Shown here piece by piece: positions 9,338 through 18,569 of a stretch of DNA of 64,000 nucleotides. This DNA comes from Sphingomonas sp. BGYR3 (lineage in GTDB: Bacteria > Pseudomonadota > Alphaproteobacteria > Sphingomonadales > Sphingomonadaceae). Under the pieces are notes generated by a model, which saw only the letters and a program-made list of their open reading frames with translations, did not search any database and was not told the origin of the DNA. Both the position numbers and the translations under genes were made by a program. Each line of letters opens with the position of its first letter. Position 1 is the first letter of the stretch. Location of the stretch: NCBI RefSeq assembly GCF_025153455.1, contig NZ_JANZNT010000001.1:310001-374000 (forward strand), written 5' to 3'.

Positions 9338-10777
9338 TCAGCGGAACGGCGGCTCGTTGAACGCGCGCAGCTTGCGGCTGTGCAGCTTTGACCCCTCGCG
9401 CTTCAGTTCTTCGCAGGTTTCGATGCCGATCTTGAGATGCTCGGCAATGGCGCGCTCGTAAAAGCGGTTCGCCTGACCCGGCAGCTTCAGTTCGCCATGC
9501 AGCGGCTTGTCCGACACGCAGAGCAGCGTGCCATAGGGGACGCGGAAGCGGAAACCCTGCGCCGCGATGGTTGCCGATTCCATGTCGATGCCGACCGCGC
9601 GGCTCAGCGAAAAGCGCAGGGCCGATTTCGAAAAGCGCAGTTCCCAGTTGCGATCGTCGGTGGTGACGATGGTGCCGGTGCGCAGACGACGCTTCAGTTC
9701 CTCGCCATCCTCACCCGATACGGTCTGGGCCGCGCGGGCCAGGGCCTGCTGAACCTCCGCAATCGCCGGGACCGGAATTTCGGGCGGCAGCACGTCGTCC
9801 AGCACATGGTCGTCCCGCAGATAGGCATGGGCCAGCACGTAATCGCCGATCCGCTGACTGGGGCGCAGACCGCCGCAATGGCCGATCATCAGCCAGGCAT
9901 GGGGACGCAGCACCGCCAGGTGATCGCAGATCGTCTTTGCATTGGATGGCCCGACGCCGATATTGACCAGCGTGATGCCCGCGCCGCCGGGGGCCATCAG
10001 GTGATAGGCGGGCATCTGATGCCGCCGCCACGCGCTGTCGCTGACCAGTCGTTCCGGATCATCGCCCGCCCGGATCATCACCCCGCCGGCCGCGGACACG
10101 CCGGTATAGGGGCTGTCCGGACCCAGCTGGTCGCAGGCCCAGCGAACGAATTCATCGACGTAGCGGTGATAGTTGGTGAACAGGATATAGTGCTGAACAT
10201 GTTCGGCCGGCGTGCCGGTATAGTGGCGCAGGCGGGCCAGCGAAAAATCCGTGCGCAGCGCATCGAACAGGGCAAGCGGACGGACGCCCGTTCCATCGTC
10301 CCAGATGCCGTCGGCGATTTCGTCCCCGATATGCGCCAGTTCGGTCGCCGGGAAATGGCGGGCAAGCTCGATGGCCGACACCTGATCCAGGCTCAGCGCA
10401 TGGCCGGGGTCCAGCACATAGGGAAACGGGATTTCCTGCTGGCTGAGCCCCACATCGATATCGACGTCATACGCCTGGATCAGCAGATCAAGCTGTTCGG
10501 TCAGGTAATCGGAAAACACCGCCGGCTTGGTCACCGTGATGCGGTAATCCCCGGATTCGCTCAGGCGGCCAAAGGACCGGAGCGGCGCTGGCCGCTGCTG
10601 ATCCTCGCCATGATAGGTCAGGCGTATTTCGGGATAGGCAAAACTGCCGTCTGTCCGCGCGCCGGGGGGCGGGACGGTCGCATCGTCAAGGTAGCGGGTC
10701 AGCGCTTCCTTCAGATTGCGGACGGATTGCTGGTACAGCTGCTCCAGCTCGGCGACGATCGTTGATGCCTGTTTCAT
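9338..10777 (-). CDS. amn: AMP nucleosidase
   Basis: A 479-residue protein that hydrolyses AMP to adenine and ribose 5-phosphate, controlling adenylate levels. The C-terminal half is a nucleoside-phosphorylase-type domain with NIGVGPSNAKT, MIGHCGGLR and the substrate-binding GIDMESATIAAQGF. The N-terminal regulatory domain and overall length match E. coli Amn (about 484 residues). The ATG at 10777 (MKQASTIVAEL) is preferred over an in-frame start 12 codons upstream. It is a single-gene unit on the minus strand. Confidence 0.93.
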   Translation of the reverse strand: MKQASTIVAELEQLYQQSVRNLKEALTRYLDDATVPPPGARTDGSFAYPEIRLTYHGEDQQRPAPLRSFGRLSESGDYRITVTKPAVFSDYLTEQLDLLIQAYDVDIDVGLSQQEIPFPYVLDPGHALSLDQVSAIELARHFPATELAHIGDEIADGIWDDGTGVRPLALFDALRTDFSLARLRHYTGTPAEHVQHYILFTNYHRYVDEFVRWACDQLGPDSPYTGVSAAGGVMIRAGDDPERLVSDSAWRRHQMPAYHLMAPGGAGITLVNIGVGPSNAKTICDHLAVLRPHAWLMIGHCGGLRPSQRIGDYVLAHAYLRDDHVLDDVLPPEIPVPAIAEVQQALARAAQTVSGEDGEELKRRLRTGTIVTTDDRNWELRFSKSALRFSLSRAVGIDMESATIAAQGFRFRVPYGTLLCVSDKPLHGELKLPGQANRFYERAIAEHLKIGIETCEELKREGSKLHSRKLRAFNEPPFR

Positions 10778-10868
10778 GCCGACCGGGCTAGGCCGACAAT
10801 GTGAACCTGACAAGACCGTCGCCGAGGGATCGTTTCATCCGTGGCATTTTCAAACCGGGCGCGGGGGT

Positions 10869-11321
10869 TCAGGCGTCCGACTTGCTATCCTTGGCGGGCG
10901 ATACAGTCTTTGCCGAACCGCCGGACTTCACGCCCTTGCTGCGCAGCTTGGTCGCGCCAAAGATTGCGCCGGCGACCGCGGCCGCAGCGCCGGTGGCGAT
11001 GGCAGCGATCGTGCCGGGGTTGGCCTTCACCGCCTTGACCGTCTTTTCGACGGCAGATTCGCTCTTCTTGCGGCTGGCCTTGGCGGTGCTCGCCTTGGCC
11101 TTGGCGGGCGTCTTGGGCTTTGCAGATGACGCCGTGGTCTTTGCCGCCGTGCCGCTGGCAGAGGACTTGCGCGTCGTCGGCGCCTTGGTGGTCGCCGTTT
11201 TCGCCGTGGTGCCGGTCTTGGCTGCACTGGGCTTGCGCGCCGGTGCCTTTTTGGCGGGCACGGCAATGTCGCTGGCGTTGGCGGGCTTGGTGGCCGCGTC
11301 CGGGCCGCTATCTGTCGTCAT
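10869..11321 (-). CDS. Lys/Ala-rich histone H1-like protein with a C-terminal hydrophobic segment
   Basis: A 150-residue protein of very low complexity. Residues 20-95 are Lys/Ala/Thr/Ser-rich with PAKK- and KPSAAK-like units resembling eukaryotic histone H1 tails and bacterial H1-like proteins. Residues about 103-124 form an uncharged Gly/Ala/Ile-rich stretch (NPGTIAAIATGAAAAVAGAI) long enough to span a membrane, then a short basic tail. The basic region suggests nucleic-acid or polyanion binding; the hydrophobic segment suggests membrane association. Function is unknown. The reverse strand also carries long open frames here, a result of the biased composition, but only this frame has a sensible start and composition. 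Confidence 0.65.
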   Translation of the reverse strand: MTTDSGPDAATKPANASDIAVPAKKAPARKPSAAKTGTTAKTATTKAPTTRKSSASGTAAKTTASSAKPKTPAKAKASTAKASRKKSESAVEKTVKAVKANPGTIAAIATGAAAAVAGAIFGATKLRSKGVKSGGSAKTVSPAKDSKSDA

Positions 11322-11385
11322 CGCAATCCTCCGTGAGTTCGGGACAAGGAACGACTGTCAGGCGGCGAAGGTTCCACCATAAGGT

Positions 11386-11415
11386 TCGCCCCCGCAAGGG
11401 TCGTTGCGGGGGCGA
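11386..11415 (-). terminator. Hairpin downstream of the peroxiredoxin gene
   Basis: A perfect 12-bp inverted repeat, TCGCCCCCGCAA / TTGCGGGGGCGA, with a 6-nt loop. It lies just past the stop codon of the minus-strand peroxiredoxin gene. There is no strong T-tract, so termination strength is uncertain. Confidence 0.5.
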
Positions 11416-11423
11416 CCGGAAAA

Positions 11424-11906
11424 TTACAGCGTTTCGAGCAGGTGCTCGGCCGAGCTGACCTTGAACTCGCCGGGCGCTTCGACATTCAGCGCTTCGACGA
11501 CGCCGTCATTGACGATCATCGAATAACGCTGGCTGCGGGTGCCCAGGCCGAACTTCGAACCGTCCATGGTCAGGCCGATTGCGTTCGCAAACTCGCCATT
11601 GCCGTCGGCCAGCATGGTCACCTTGCCCTGCGCCTCGTTCGCCTTTGCCCAGGCGCCCATGACGAACGGATCGTTGACCGACACACAGGCGATTTCATCG
11701 ACGCCCTTGGCCTTCAGCGCATCGCCCTGTTCCAGATAACCGGGCAGGTGCTTTGCCGAGCAGGTCGGCGTGAACGCGCCGGGGACAGCGAACAGCGCGA
11801 CCTTGCGTCCGGCAAAGAAGTCGCTGGACTGGACCGCGTCCGGGCCGTCCGGGGTTGCCTTGATCAGCGTGACGTCGGGCAGCTTGTCGCCGGGTTGGAT
11901 GCTCAT
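11424..11906 (-). CDS. Peroxiredoxin (Prx5-type)
   Basis: A 160-residue thiol peroxidase of the Prx5/AhpC-TSA group, reducing hydrogen peroxide and alkyl hydroperoxides in the cytoplasm. The peroxidatic Cys49 lies in the typical motif VPGAFTPTCS. Downstream are the conserved CVSVNDPFVMGAW and the RSQRYSMIV segment near the C-terminus. A strong ribosome-binding site, AAAGGAGGAA, precedes the ATG. It appears monocistronic with a hairpin after the stop. Confidence 0.93.
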   Translation of the reverse strand: MSIQPGDKLPDVTLIKATPDGPDAVQSSDFFAGRKVALFAVPGAFTPTCSAKHLPGYLEQGDALKAKGVDEIACVSVNDPFVMGAWAKANEAQGKVTMLADGNGEFANAIGLTMDGSKFGLGTRSQRYSMIVNDGVVEALNVEAPGEFKVSSAEHLLETL

Positions 11907-11980
11907 GGCGTGTTCCTCCTTTGATTGTGCAAATGCGCGCGTGATCTAGGATGCGTGGCGCGACATTGAAAGGCGAACCG

Positions 11981-12934
11981 TCATGGCCGCTGATTGTTGC
12001 GTGCCCGGGCAAACAGGATCGGCCGGGCGAGCGGGGGAGCCACCGTCAGGATCGCCATGATGATCCGCCATTTCAGGGATTCGTCCGCCATGCGCCCGTC
12101 GTTCAGCCGGGCCAGCCCCGCGGACGTGTTGCCGGCCAGGATCAGTGCCTCACCCTCCGCCCGCGCCAGCCGCTGTTCGATCAGCGCCGCCATGCGTGCC
12201 GCGGTCGCCTCCTCCGGTCGCCCGGTCAGCGCCGCCTGCGCCTTGCGATACACGGCTGCTTCATACCGGAACAGCGTCGCCGAATTGCGCGACAGGGAGG
12301 TGGATCGCCGACGATAGCGGTGCAGGGGCCGGGGCACATAGCCGCCGCTGAACCCGGCCGACAGGATCCGAACCCAGAAGTCCAGATCCTCCGCCGAACG
12401 AAGCGACGCATCGAACCCGCCGATCGCATCAAAGGCGGAACGTCGAAACATCCCCGCGCCAAAGACATAGAATTGCCGGGCCAGCACCCGGTCCAGCGTG
12501 ATTGGCAGGACCTGCGGAAAATAATCGGTGAACCGCTCCCCGTCCCGCGAATCCCCGAAATAGGTCGCGTCGCAGGTGACAAAGCCGTGCCGGTCGTCGG
12601 CGATCAGGGCCGCGTGCATCGCGCTCAGATACTCCGGCTCATACAGGTCATCGCCGTCCAGCAACGACAGGATGGGCGCGCGCGCCGCCGCAATCGCCCG
12701 GTTGCGGGCCAGGGCAAGTCCGCCATTGTCGGTTTGAAGCAGCCGGATGCGCGGATCGGCCAGAAACGGGGCAACGGCACCGGCAACATCGTCCGGCGCG
12801 CCGTCGTCCACCACGATCGCCTCCCAATCGGTCAGCGTCTGCGCCTGGAGCGATGCCAGCGTTTCGCCGACCATGTCCGCGACGCCATATGCCGGAACGA
12901 CCACGGAAACAGCGGGCGGGCTTGGGTTTGCCAT
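11981..12934 (-). CDS. Family 2 glycosyltransferase
   Basis: A 317-residue GT-A fold glycosyltransferase. It starts with SVVVPAYGVAD (nucleotide-binding strand), then VVDDGAPDD, the NGGLALARNRAI segment and the metal-binding DXD-like LLDGDD. No membrane helices are evident, so it is cytoplasmic or peripheral. It should transfer a sugar from an NDP-sugar to a glycan or lipid acceptor, but the acceptor cannot be told. An in-frame GTG three codons upstream is an alternative start. Only 23 bp separate this start from the divergent algH start. No other polysaccharide genes are nearby. Confidence 0.85.
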   Translation of the reverse strand: MANPSPPAVSVVVPAYGVADMVGETLASLQAQTLTDWEAIVVDDGAPDDVAGAVAPFLADPRIRLLQTDNGGLALARNRAIAAARAPILSLLDGDDLYEPEYLSAMHAALIADDRHGFVTCDATYFGDSRDGERFTDYFPQVLPITLDRVLARQFYVFGAGMFRRSAFDAIGGFDASLRSAEDLDFWVRILSAGFSGGYVPRPLHRYRRRSTSLSRNSATLFRYEAAVYRKAQAALTGRPEEATAARMAALIEQRLARAEGEALILAGNTSAGLARLNDGRMADESLKWRIIMAILTVAPPLARPILFARARNNQRP

Positions 12935-12957
12935 GCAGCGCACTATAGTCGGGCGTC

Positions 12958-13518
12958 ATGGACGCGCCACCCTATCTTGTCGGCCAGTTGCTGTTGGCCC
13001 TGCCGGGCATCGGCGACCCTCGCTTCGAACAGGCGGTGATCGCCATGTGCGCGCATAATGATGAAGGCGCGCTGGGCATCGGCATCGGCGCGATCATCGA
13101 GGGGCTGTCGCTGTACGACCTGTTCGATCAGCTGGAGATCGAGGCGCGCGAGTGCCCGGACGGCCCCGTTCATTTCGGCGGGCCGGTCGAGCTGCGGCGC
13201 GGCTTTGTGCTGCACAGCCTGGACTGGAGCGGGCAGGACACGATCGATGTTGCGGGCAACTGGGCGCTGTCGGGCACGGTCGATGTGCTGCGGGCGATTG
13301 CAGAGGGGCGGGGGCCATCCCGCTGGCTGGTCGCGCTTGGCTATGCCGGATGGGGTGAGGGACAGCTGGAGGACGAGATGACCCGCCATGGCTGGTTCAA
13401 TGTCGGCGGCGACACCGACATCGTGTTCGACATGCCGGCCGAAATCCGCTGGACGAACGGGTTCGAGCGGGCGGGGATCGACCCGCGACTGCTGGCGCCC
13501 GGTGGGGGCAACGCCTGA
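12958..13518 (+). CDS. YqgE/AlgH family protein (DUF179)
   Basis: A 186-residue cytoplasmic protein of the YqgE/AlgH (UPF0301) family. Characteristic segments are [20 protein letters not shown] at the start, [16 protein letters not shown] in the middle and [19 protein letters not shown] after it. The family is widespread in proteobacteria. It was named for alginate regulation in Pseudomonas, but its biochemical role is unknown. It is divergent from the glycosyltransferase gene and lies upstream of ahcY. Confidence 0.92.
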   Translation: MDAPPYLVGQLLLALPGIGDPRFEQAVIAMCAHNDEGALGIGIGAIIEGLSLYDLFDQLEIEARECPDGPVHFGGPVELRRGFVLHSLDWSGQDTIDVAGNWALSGTVDVLRAIAEGRGPSRWLVALGYAGWGEGQLEDEMTRHGWFNVGGDTDIVFDMPAEIRWTNGFERAGIDPRLLAPGGGNA

Positions 13519-13542
13519 TTTCCGCCGCTCGCGTTCCGGGCA

Positions 13543-13560
13543 TATAAAGGATTCTTTATA
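13543..13560. promoter_or_regulatory. 18-bp inverted repeat upstream of ahcY (operator candidate)
   Basis: TATAAAG-GATT-CTTTATA is a perfect 7-bp inverted repeat around a 4-bp centre. It is AT-rich in a GC-rich genome and lies 95 bp before the ahcY start. Its symmetry and length fit a winged-helix repressor site, and it also contains -10-like hexamers. An S-adenosylhomocysteine-responsive ArsR-family regulator (SahR) is known to control ahcY in several proteobacteria, but I cannot confirm that this is its motif. Confidence 0.5.
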
Positions 13561-13654
13561 CGGCGATTGCGTTCGGCCCCGTCCCCCTGTATCGGGTCGG
13601 GCAGATGGCATGGCGGAGGCGCCGTGCCCTTTTTGCCGACCAGGAGATTTGACT

Positions 13655-15064
13655 GTGGCCACCGCGACGATCGACGCCGCCAAGGATTATGTGATTGCCG
13701 ATATCGGCCTCGCCAACTGGGGCCGGATGGAAATCGACATCGCCGAAACCGAAATGCCCGGCCTGATGGCGCTGCGCGAGGAATTCGGTCCGACGCAGCC
13801 GCTGAAGGGCGCGAAGATCGTCGGTTCGCTGCACATGACCATTCAGACCGCCGTGCTGATCGAGACGCTGACCGCGCTGGGCGCTGATGTCCGCTGGGCG
13901 ACCTGCAACATCTTTTCCACTCAGGATCACGCCGCCGCCGCCATCGCTGCCGCCGGCATCCCGGTGTTCGCGGTCAAGGGTGAGAGCCTGGCCGATTACT
14001 GGGACTATGTCGGCCGCATCTTCGATTGGGGCGACGAAACCTGCAACATGATCCTGGACGACGGCGGCGATGCCACCATGTTCGCGCTGTGGGGCGCCAA
14101 GCTTGAGGCTGGCCACAGCTTTGGCGAACCGGAGAATGAGGAAGAGGTCGAGATGCAGCGCGCGGTGAAGGAATTCATCGCTCGCAAGCCCGGTTACCTC
14201 ACCGAGACGGTGAAGAACATCAAGGGCGTGTCGGAAGAAACCACCACGGGCGTCCATCGCCTGTATCACATCGCCAAGAAGGGCGAGCTGCCCTTCCCCG
14301 CGATCAACGTGAACGACAGCGTTACCAAGTCGAAGTTCGACAACCTGTATGGTTGCAAGGAATCGCTGGTCGACGCGATCCGTCGCGGCACCGACGTGAT
14401 GCTGGCCGGCAAGGTTGCTGTCGTCGCCGGCTTTGGCGATGTCGGCAAGGGTTCGGCCCAGTCGCTGCGCAATGGCGGCGCGCGCGTCCTGGTCACCGAA
14501 ATCGATCCGATCTGCGCGCTGCAGGCGGCGATGGAGGGTTTTGAGGTCGTGACGATGGAAGAAGCGGTGCAGCGCGCCGACATCTTCGTGACGGCGACCG
14601 GCAATGCCGACGTCATCACCGCCGATCACATGAAGGCGATGAAGCCCATGTCGATCGTGTGCAACATCGGTCACTTTGACAGCGAAATCCAGATTGCCGC
14701 CCTTTCCAACTACAAGTGGACCGAGATCAAGCCGCAGGTCGATCTGGTCGAGTTCGACGATGGCAAGCAGATCATCATCCTGTCCAAGGGCCGTCTGGTG
14801 AACCTGGGCAATGCGACCGGCCACCCGTCGTTCGTCATGTCGGCCAGCTTCACCAACCAGACGCTGGCGCAGATCGAGCTGTTCACCCGGCCCGAGCAGT
14901 ACAAGAACGAAGTCTATGTCCTGCCCAAGCATCTGGACGAGAAGGTGGCGGCGCTTCACCTGGAAAAGCTGGGCGTGAAGCTGACGCAGCTGAGCCAAAA
15001 GCAGGCCGATTATATCGGCGTGCCGCAGGCCGGCCCGTTCAAGCCGGATCATTACCGCTACTGA
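13655..15064 (+). CDS. ahcY: Adenosylhomocysteinase
   Basis: A 469-residue enzyme that hydrolyses S-adenosylhomocysteine to homocysteine and adenosine, removing the inhibitory product of methylation reactions. The NAD-binding motif [13 protein letters not shown], the catalytic-site stretches [15 protein letters not shown] and [15 protein letters not shown], and the conserved C-terminus KPDHYRY are all present. The GTG start at 13655 is preferred because an AGGAG element lies about 9 bases upstream and the protein then begins as usual for the family. The inserted segment around residues 150-190 ([16 protein letters not shown]) is typical of proteobacterial enzymes. Transcription ends at the strong hairpin 15081-15124. 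Confidence 0.96.
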   Translation: MATATIDAAKDYVIADIGLANWGRMEIDIAETEMPGLMALREEFGPTQPLKGAKIVGSLHMTIQTAVLIETLTALGADVRWATCNIFSTQDHAAAAIAAAGIPVFAVKGESLADYWDYVGRIFDWGDETCNMILDDGGDATMFALWGAKLEAGHSFGEPENEEEVEMQRAVKEFIARKPGYLTETVKNIKGVSEETTTGVHRLYHIAKKGELPFPAINVNDSVTKSKFDNLYGCKESLVDAIRRGTDVMLAGKVAVVAGFGDVGKGSAQSLRNGGARVLVTEIDPICALQAAMEGFEVVTMEEAVQRADIFVTATGNADVITADHMKAMKPMSIVCNIGHFDSEIQIAALSNYKWTEIKPQVDLVEFDDGKQIIILSKGRLVNLGNATGHPSFVMSASFTNQTLAQIELFTRPEQYKNEVYVLPKHLDEKVAALHLEKLGVKLTQLSQKQADYIGVPQAGPFKPDHYRY

Positions 15065-15080
15065 TCCGCGCGATAGCGAC

Positions 15081-15124
15081 AAAAAAGGGGGCGTCCCGGT
15101 TTCGGCCGGGGCGCCCCCTTTTTT
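15081..15124. terminator. Terminator of ahcY
   Basis: A long inverted repeat whose arms begin with AAAAAAGGGGGCG and end with CGCCCCCTTTTTT, with one G-U pair near the loop. The T-tract on the plus strand makes it a classic rho-independent terminator for ahcY. The A-tract means it could also work for the opposite strand. Confidence 0.85.
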
Positions 15125-15162
15125 CATGCGCATCCGCCTGTCGAGACGGACAGCGCCCAACG

Positions 15163-15196
15163 AAAAGGGCGCGTGGATCGCTCCACGCGCCCTTCC
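15163..15196 (-). terminator. Terminator of the minus-strand TonB receptor gene
   Basis: A perfect 13-bp stem, AAGGGCGCGTGGA / TCCACGCGCCCTT, with a 4-nt loop. Read on the minus strand it is followed by a short T-run. It lies 18 bp beyond the stop codon of the receptor gene. Confidence 0.75.
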
Positions 15197-15213
15197 GGTC
15201 CATGTGTTCCGGC

Positions 15214-18200
15214 TTACCGGTCCGGGCCGAAGGCGACCCGCGCACCGGCATAGAAGTACCGGCCAAGGAAGCTGTACGGCTGGTTGACCGACGCCACGTC
15301 GCCAATGTCGTTCAACAGATTGTTGACGCCGGCATAGAAGCGGAAATTCTCCTCAACATTCACCGCGACCTGCACGTCATGCTCCCACTTCTCCCGATAG
15401 AAGAAGTATTGCGGATCGGAGATGTCGGGCTGGGCCGCGACCTGATCGTCGGTGAATCGGCGGGTCTTGCTGAAGAAATTGAGGCCATAGTTGATCATCA
15501 GCGTACCGTTCGTCCAGGTCAGATCGGCGGTACCCGAATATTCGGGATAGCCAACGGTCAGCTTGCTGATTTCGACCGCGGCGCCCGGGGTCGGTTCGAA
15601 ATCGAACTTGTTCAGGTAATTGCCAACGACCTGCAGGTTGAAATTGCCGATATTGGCAACCTCGAAATTGTAATTGACCTGCACGTCCAGACCGGCCGTG
15701 TTGATGGCCGCGACGTTCTGCGGATTGATCAGATAGTCGTTGACATAGCCTGTGCTGGTCGACCGCCCGATATTGCCGCAGAACACATTGTCCAGCGTAG
15801 GCTGGTCAACGCACAGGTCCACGATTTCCTGCGCCGTTGCCGTCCGAACCGCGTCCTTCAGCTGAATGTCATACCAGTCGGCGGTAACGACCAGTCCGGG
15901 GATGAAGCTCGGCTGCAGCACGACACCAGCGGTCCAGGTACGCGCCGTTTCCTCGCTCAGATTGACGTTGCCACCGACGCGGCCGGGCAGGCTGACCGTG
16001 GCCGTCGGATCGGTCGTCGGGCTGAACGTTGCCGGATTGATGCCAAGCGAGGTGAGCAGGGCGGTACAGTTTGCCTGCCGGAACTCGGTCCCTTCCGGGA
16101 TGTTCTCGGGGTCGCACGGATCGTCGATGAACGAAAACGTGCCGCTGACCGGCGAGAACAGCTCGGCAATGTTCGGGGCGCGCACGGCCTGTGAATAGGT
16201 CCCCCGGATGCGGATATCGTCGATCGGCGAATAGATGCCGCTGAACGACCAGGTATCCGTGCGCCCGACCGTCGAGTAATCCGACAGACGGACCGCGGCG
16301 TTCAGTTCCAGCAGCTGCGCGAACGGAACATCGCGGAGCAGCGGCGCGCTCAGCTCGGCGAAAACCTCCTTCACGTCGAACTCGCCGCTGACCGGCGAGG
16401 TTTGCGAGAAATCGGCAAGGACGCCGTCCTGGACAAACTGATCCGGGACGAAATCGCTGATTTCCTTGCGGTACTCACCACCCACGGCAAACCGGATCGG
16501 CCCGCCCGGCAATTCGAAGAACTGACCGAAATCGCCGCTGATCGATCCCGACACGACGTGCTGCTGCACCTTGTACGTGTTGACCAGGTCGACGTTGATA
16601 AAGTCCAGAGCGGCCTGATCGGCGACACCGTCGCCCAGTACGTTCAGCGGCCGGCAGCCGCTGTTCGCGCCCGGCGTGAACGTCTGGAAACCCGGGAACT
16701 GGACCGATCCGAAATCCAGCTGGAACGGCGCTGCATTCGGGTTCAGCGTCGAGCGGCAGACGATGTTGCCCGAAACAGGATCGCGCACGGCATCCAGCGC
16801 CGCCAGATAGCGGTCGGTCACGCGGTAGTTGGTCGACAGGAACTCGCTGTCGGTAACCCCGTAGGTGTAATAGAGGTCATAGGTCGCATTGTCGCTCAGG
16901 CGGCCGTCCGCACCCACGACACCGCGCCATGTTTCGCGCACGGAACGCTCGCCACGGATGCCAAAATCGAAATTGTCGCGCGAAATCAGGGCGCCCTGGG
17001 TTCCCGCGCCGAAACGGTCGACCAGATAGGCGTTGTCCGCTTCAAGATAGGTGAAGAAATCGAAGCTCGGCTGAGCGATCGTGAAGCTCCGCGTCTTGGC
17101 ATATTTGCCCTGTGCATACAGGCGCAGCGCCGGCGAGACCTCGAAACTGGTCAGCAGGTTGACGTTGTGCACCTCGTTCTGCGGCGCCAGATCGCCCTGA
17201 TACCCGGCCAGCGGCGTGCTCGACCCGCCCTGGGTCAGGCCACCCGATGACGGCAATAGCCGACCCCGGTCGTAAACGCCGCCTGAACCGGTAAATTCGG
17301 GTACGCCGTCGAACCCGCCGACAATGAACTGGCCGGTATCCGGGTCGATCGAACCCAGATCGATGGCACCATCGCGAGAGCTGTCGGCATAGCGCAGGTC
17401 GTTGAACAGCAGCCGGTCGAACACATTGGGATCATCGGGAAAATCGTCAGGATTGCGGACCAGACCGAACGCCCGACGCGGGTCGCCGACCCGGCCGCGG
17501 TCAAAGCTGTTCACGCGATCATCGTCGCGCCATTCATAGGACAGCGCCACATTGCCGCGATTCTCGGCAAAATTGGTACCCAGCGTGACACTCAGGAACC
17601 GGTTGCCGGCATCGCCCTCTTCCGAAATGCCGGTCTGCGCCCGAACCACCGCACCTTCGAAATCGCGGCGCAGGATGAAGTTCACGACACCGGACACCCC
17701 ATCCGCACCATAGACCGCCGATGCGCCGCCAGTCTGGATGTCGATCCGGCGGACCAGCTCGGTCGGAAGGGTGTTGATGTCCACCGATGCCGTCCCCGGC
17801 ACCCCTGCGACGTGACGACGCCCGTCGATCAGCACCAGCGTCCGGTTGGTACCCAGGTTGCGCAGATTGAGCAGCTGGATGGCGGTGGACCCGGTGTCGC
17901 CCGTTGATCCGGACTGCTGGGCACTCGTATTGGAGCCGAGCAGGGCCGGGTTCTGAACCAGTACGTCCGTCAGGTTGACCCGGCCCGACTGCTGCAGGTT
18001 TTCCGAGCTATAGGAAATGACGGGGTTGGGATTGTCGACCGCCGGGCGCTGAATGCGGCTTCCAGTGATGACAATATCCTCGCCGGTGTCTTCCGGTGCT
18101 GGGCTGGTGGCTTCTTCCTGAGCCGGCCCGGCTTCCTGCGCCATGGCAGGCGAAGCGACGATGAGTGAAGCGGGAACCAGGAACGAACCGGCCAGCAACG

Positions 18201-18222
18201 CTGAACGCATACAAACTTTCAT
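15214..18222 (-). CDS. TonB-dependent outer-membrane receptor
   Basis: A 1002-residue outer-membrane receptor. Residues 1-26 form a signal peptide (MKVCMRSALLAGSF..., cleavage after AMAQ-like AMA). Then come a Glu/Pro-rich stretch, the TonB-box region DIVITGSRIQ, and a plug domain with NRTLVLIDGRRHV and GGASAVYGADGVSGVVNFIL. A 22-strand barrel follows, with the common IRGTYSQAVRAPNIAELFSP segment. The ATG at 18222 has AAGGGG 7 bases upstream; the 47 codons open before it do not resemble a signal peptide. The protein ends in VAFGPDR, so the usual terminal aromatic is four residues inside. Substrate unknown. It is a paralogue of the divergent gene at 18727. Confidence 0.92.
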   Translation of the reverse strand: MKVCMRSALLAGSFLVPASLIVASPAMAQEAGPAQEEATSPAPEDTGEDIVITGSRIQRPAVDNPNPVISYSSENLQQSGRVNLTDVLVQNPALLGSNTSAQQSGSTGDTGSTAIQLLNLRNLGTNRTLVLIDGRRHVAGVPGTASVDINTLPTELVRRIDIQTGGASAVYGADGVSGVVNFILRRDFEGAVVRAQTGISEEGDAGNRFLSVTLGTNFAENRGNVALSYEWRDDDRVNSFDRGRVGDPRRAFGLVRNPDDFPDDPNVFDRLLFNDLRYADSSRDGAIDLGSIDPDTGQFIVGGFDGVPEFTGSGGVYDRGRLLPSSGGLTQGGSSTPLAGYQGDLAPQNEVHNVNLLTSFEVSPALRLYAQGKYAKTRSFTIAQPSFDFFTYLEADNAYLVDRFGAGTQGALISRDNFDFGIRGERSVRETWRGVVGADGRLSDNATYDLYYTYGVTDSEFLSTNYRVTDRYLAALDAVRDPVSGNIVCRSTLNPNAAPFQLDFGSVQFPGFQTFTPGANSGCRPLNVLGDGVADQAALDFINVDLVNTYKVQQHVVSGSISGDFGQFFELPGGPIRFAVGGEYRKEISDFVPDQFVQDGVLADFSQTSPVSGEFDVKEVFAELSAPLLRDVPFAQLLELNAAVRLSDYSTVGRTDTWSFSGIYSPIDDIRIRGTYSQAVRAPNIAELFSPVSGTFSFIDDPCDPENIPEGTEFRQANCTALLTSLGINPATFSPTTDPTATVSLPGRVGGNVNLSEETARTWTAGVVLQPSFIPGLVVTADWYDIQLKDAVRTATAQEIVDLCVDQPTLDNVFCGNIGRSTSTGYVNDYLINPQNVAAINTAGLDVQVNYNFEVANIGNFNLQVVGNYLNKFDFEPTPGAAVEISKLTVGYPEYSGTADLTWTNGTLMINYGLNFFSKTRRFTDDQVAAQPDISDPQYFFYREKWEHDVQVAVNVEENFRFYAGVNNLLNDIGDVASVNQPYSFLGRYFYAGARVAFGPDR

Positions 18223-18342
18223 GAACGCACCCCTTACGCGAAAAACCCCAGGTTCGGGCAGACAGCCGTCCTCTACCCGTCCGCGCTGCGATGCAACGCT
18301 GATACGTATAATCCACAGGGCAGGGTGTGAGAACAGTTTGCG

Positions 18343-18359
18343 GGTGTTGTAGAAACACC
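18343..18359. repeat. Inverted repeat in the receptor intergenic region
   Basis: GGTGTT-GTAGA-AACACC, 6-bp perfect arms and a 5-bp centre. It lies about 120 bp upstream of the minus-strand receptor start, just upstream of its candidate promoter. A possible operator. Confidence 0.35.
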
Positions 18360-18492
18360 ACAATGGCGCGCGATTATGCCTTATCGGGGATCACGCTATC
18401 CGCTTCAGTGCTCCCGGTGTGCACAGTGACATCAGGCTGCGTGCCTTCGAACAAGTTACGCAAATCATTCTGCATCATGCCCAGCCACCATA

Positions 18493-18514
18493 TGCCGATC
18501 CTGGTAGGGATCGG
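18493..18514. repeat. Inverted repeat in the receptor intergenic region
   Basis: GCCGATCC-TGGTAG-GGATCGGC, 8-bp perfect arms with a 6-bp centre, midway between the two receptor genes. It could be an operator or a short RNA hairpin; no T-tract follows. Confidence 0.4.
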
Positions 18515-18569
18515 CGCGCGATCAGTGTTGCCCGCTCGCCTCGCTCTCATCGGAAACGGCGTGCCCTGG

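Noticed and set aside
13519..13654. A SAM or SAH riboswitch before ahcY
   Set aside because: I could not fold the leader into a known SAM-II, SAM/SAH or SAH aptamer; the only clear element is the 18-bp DNA palindrome.
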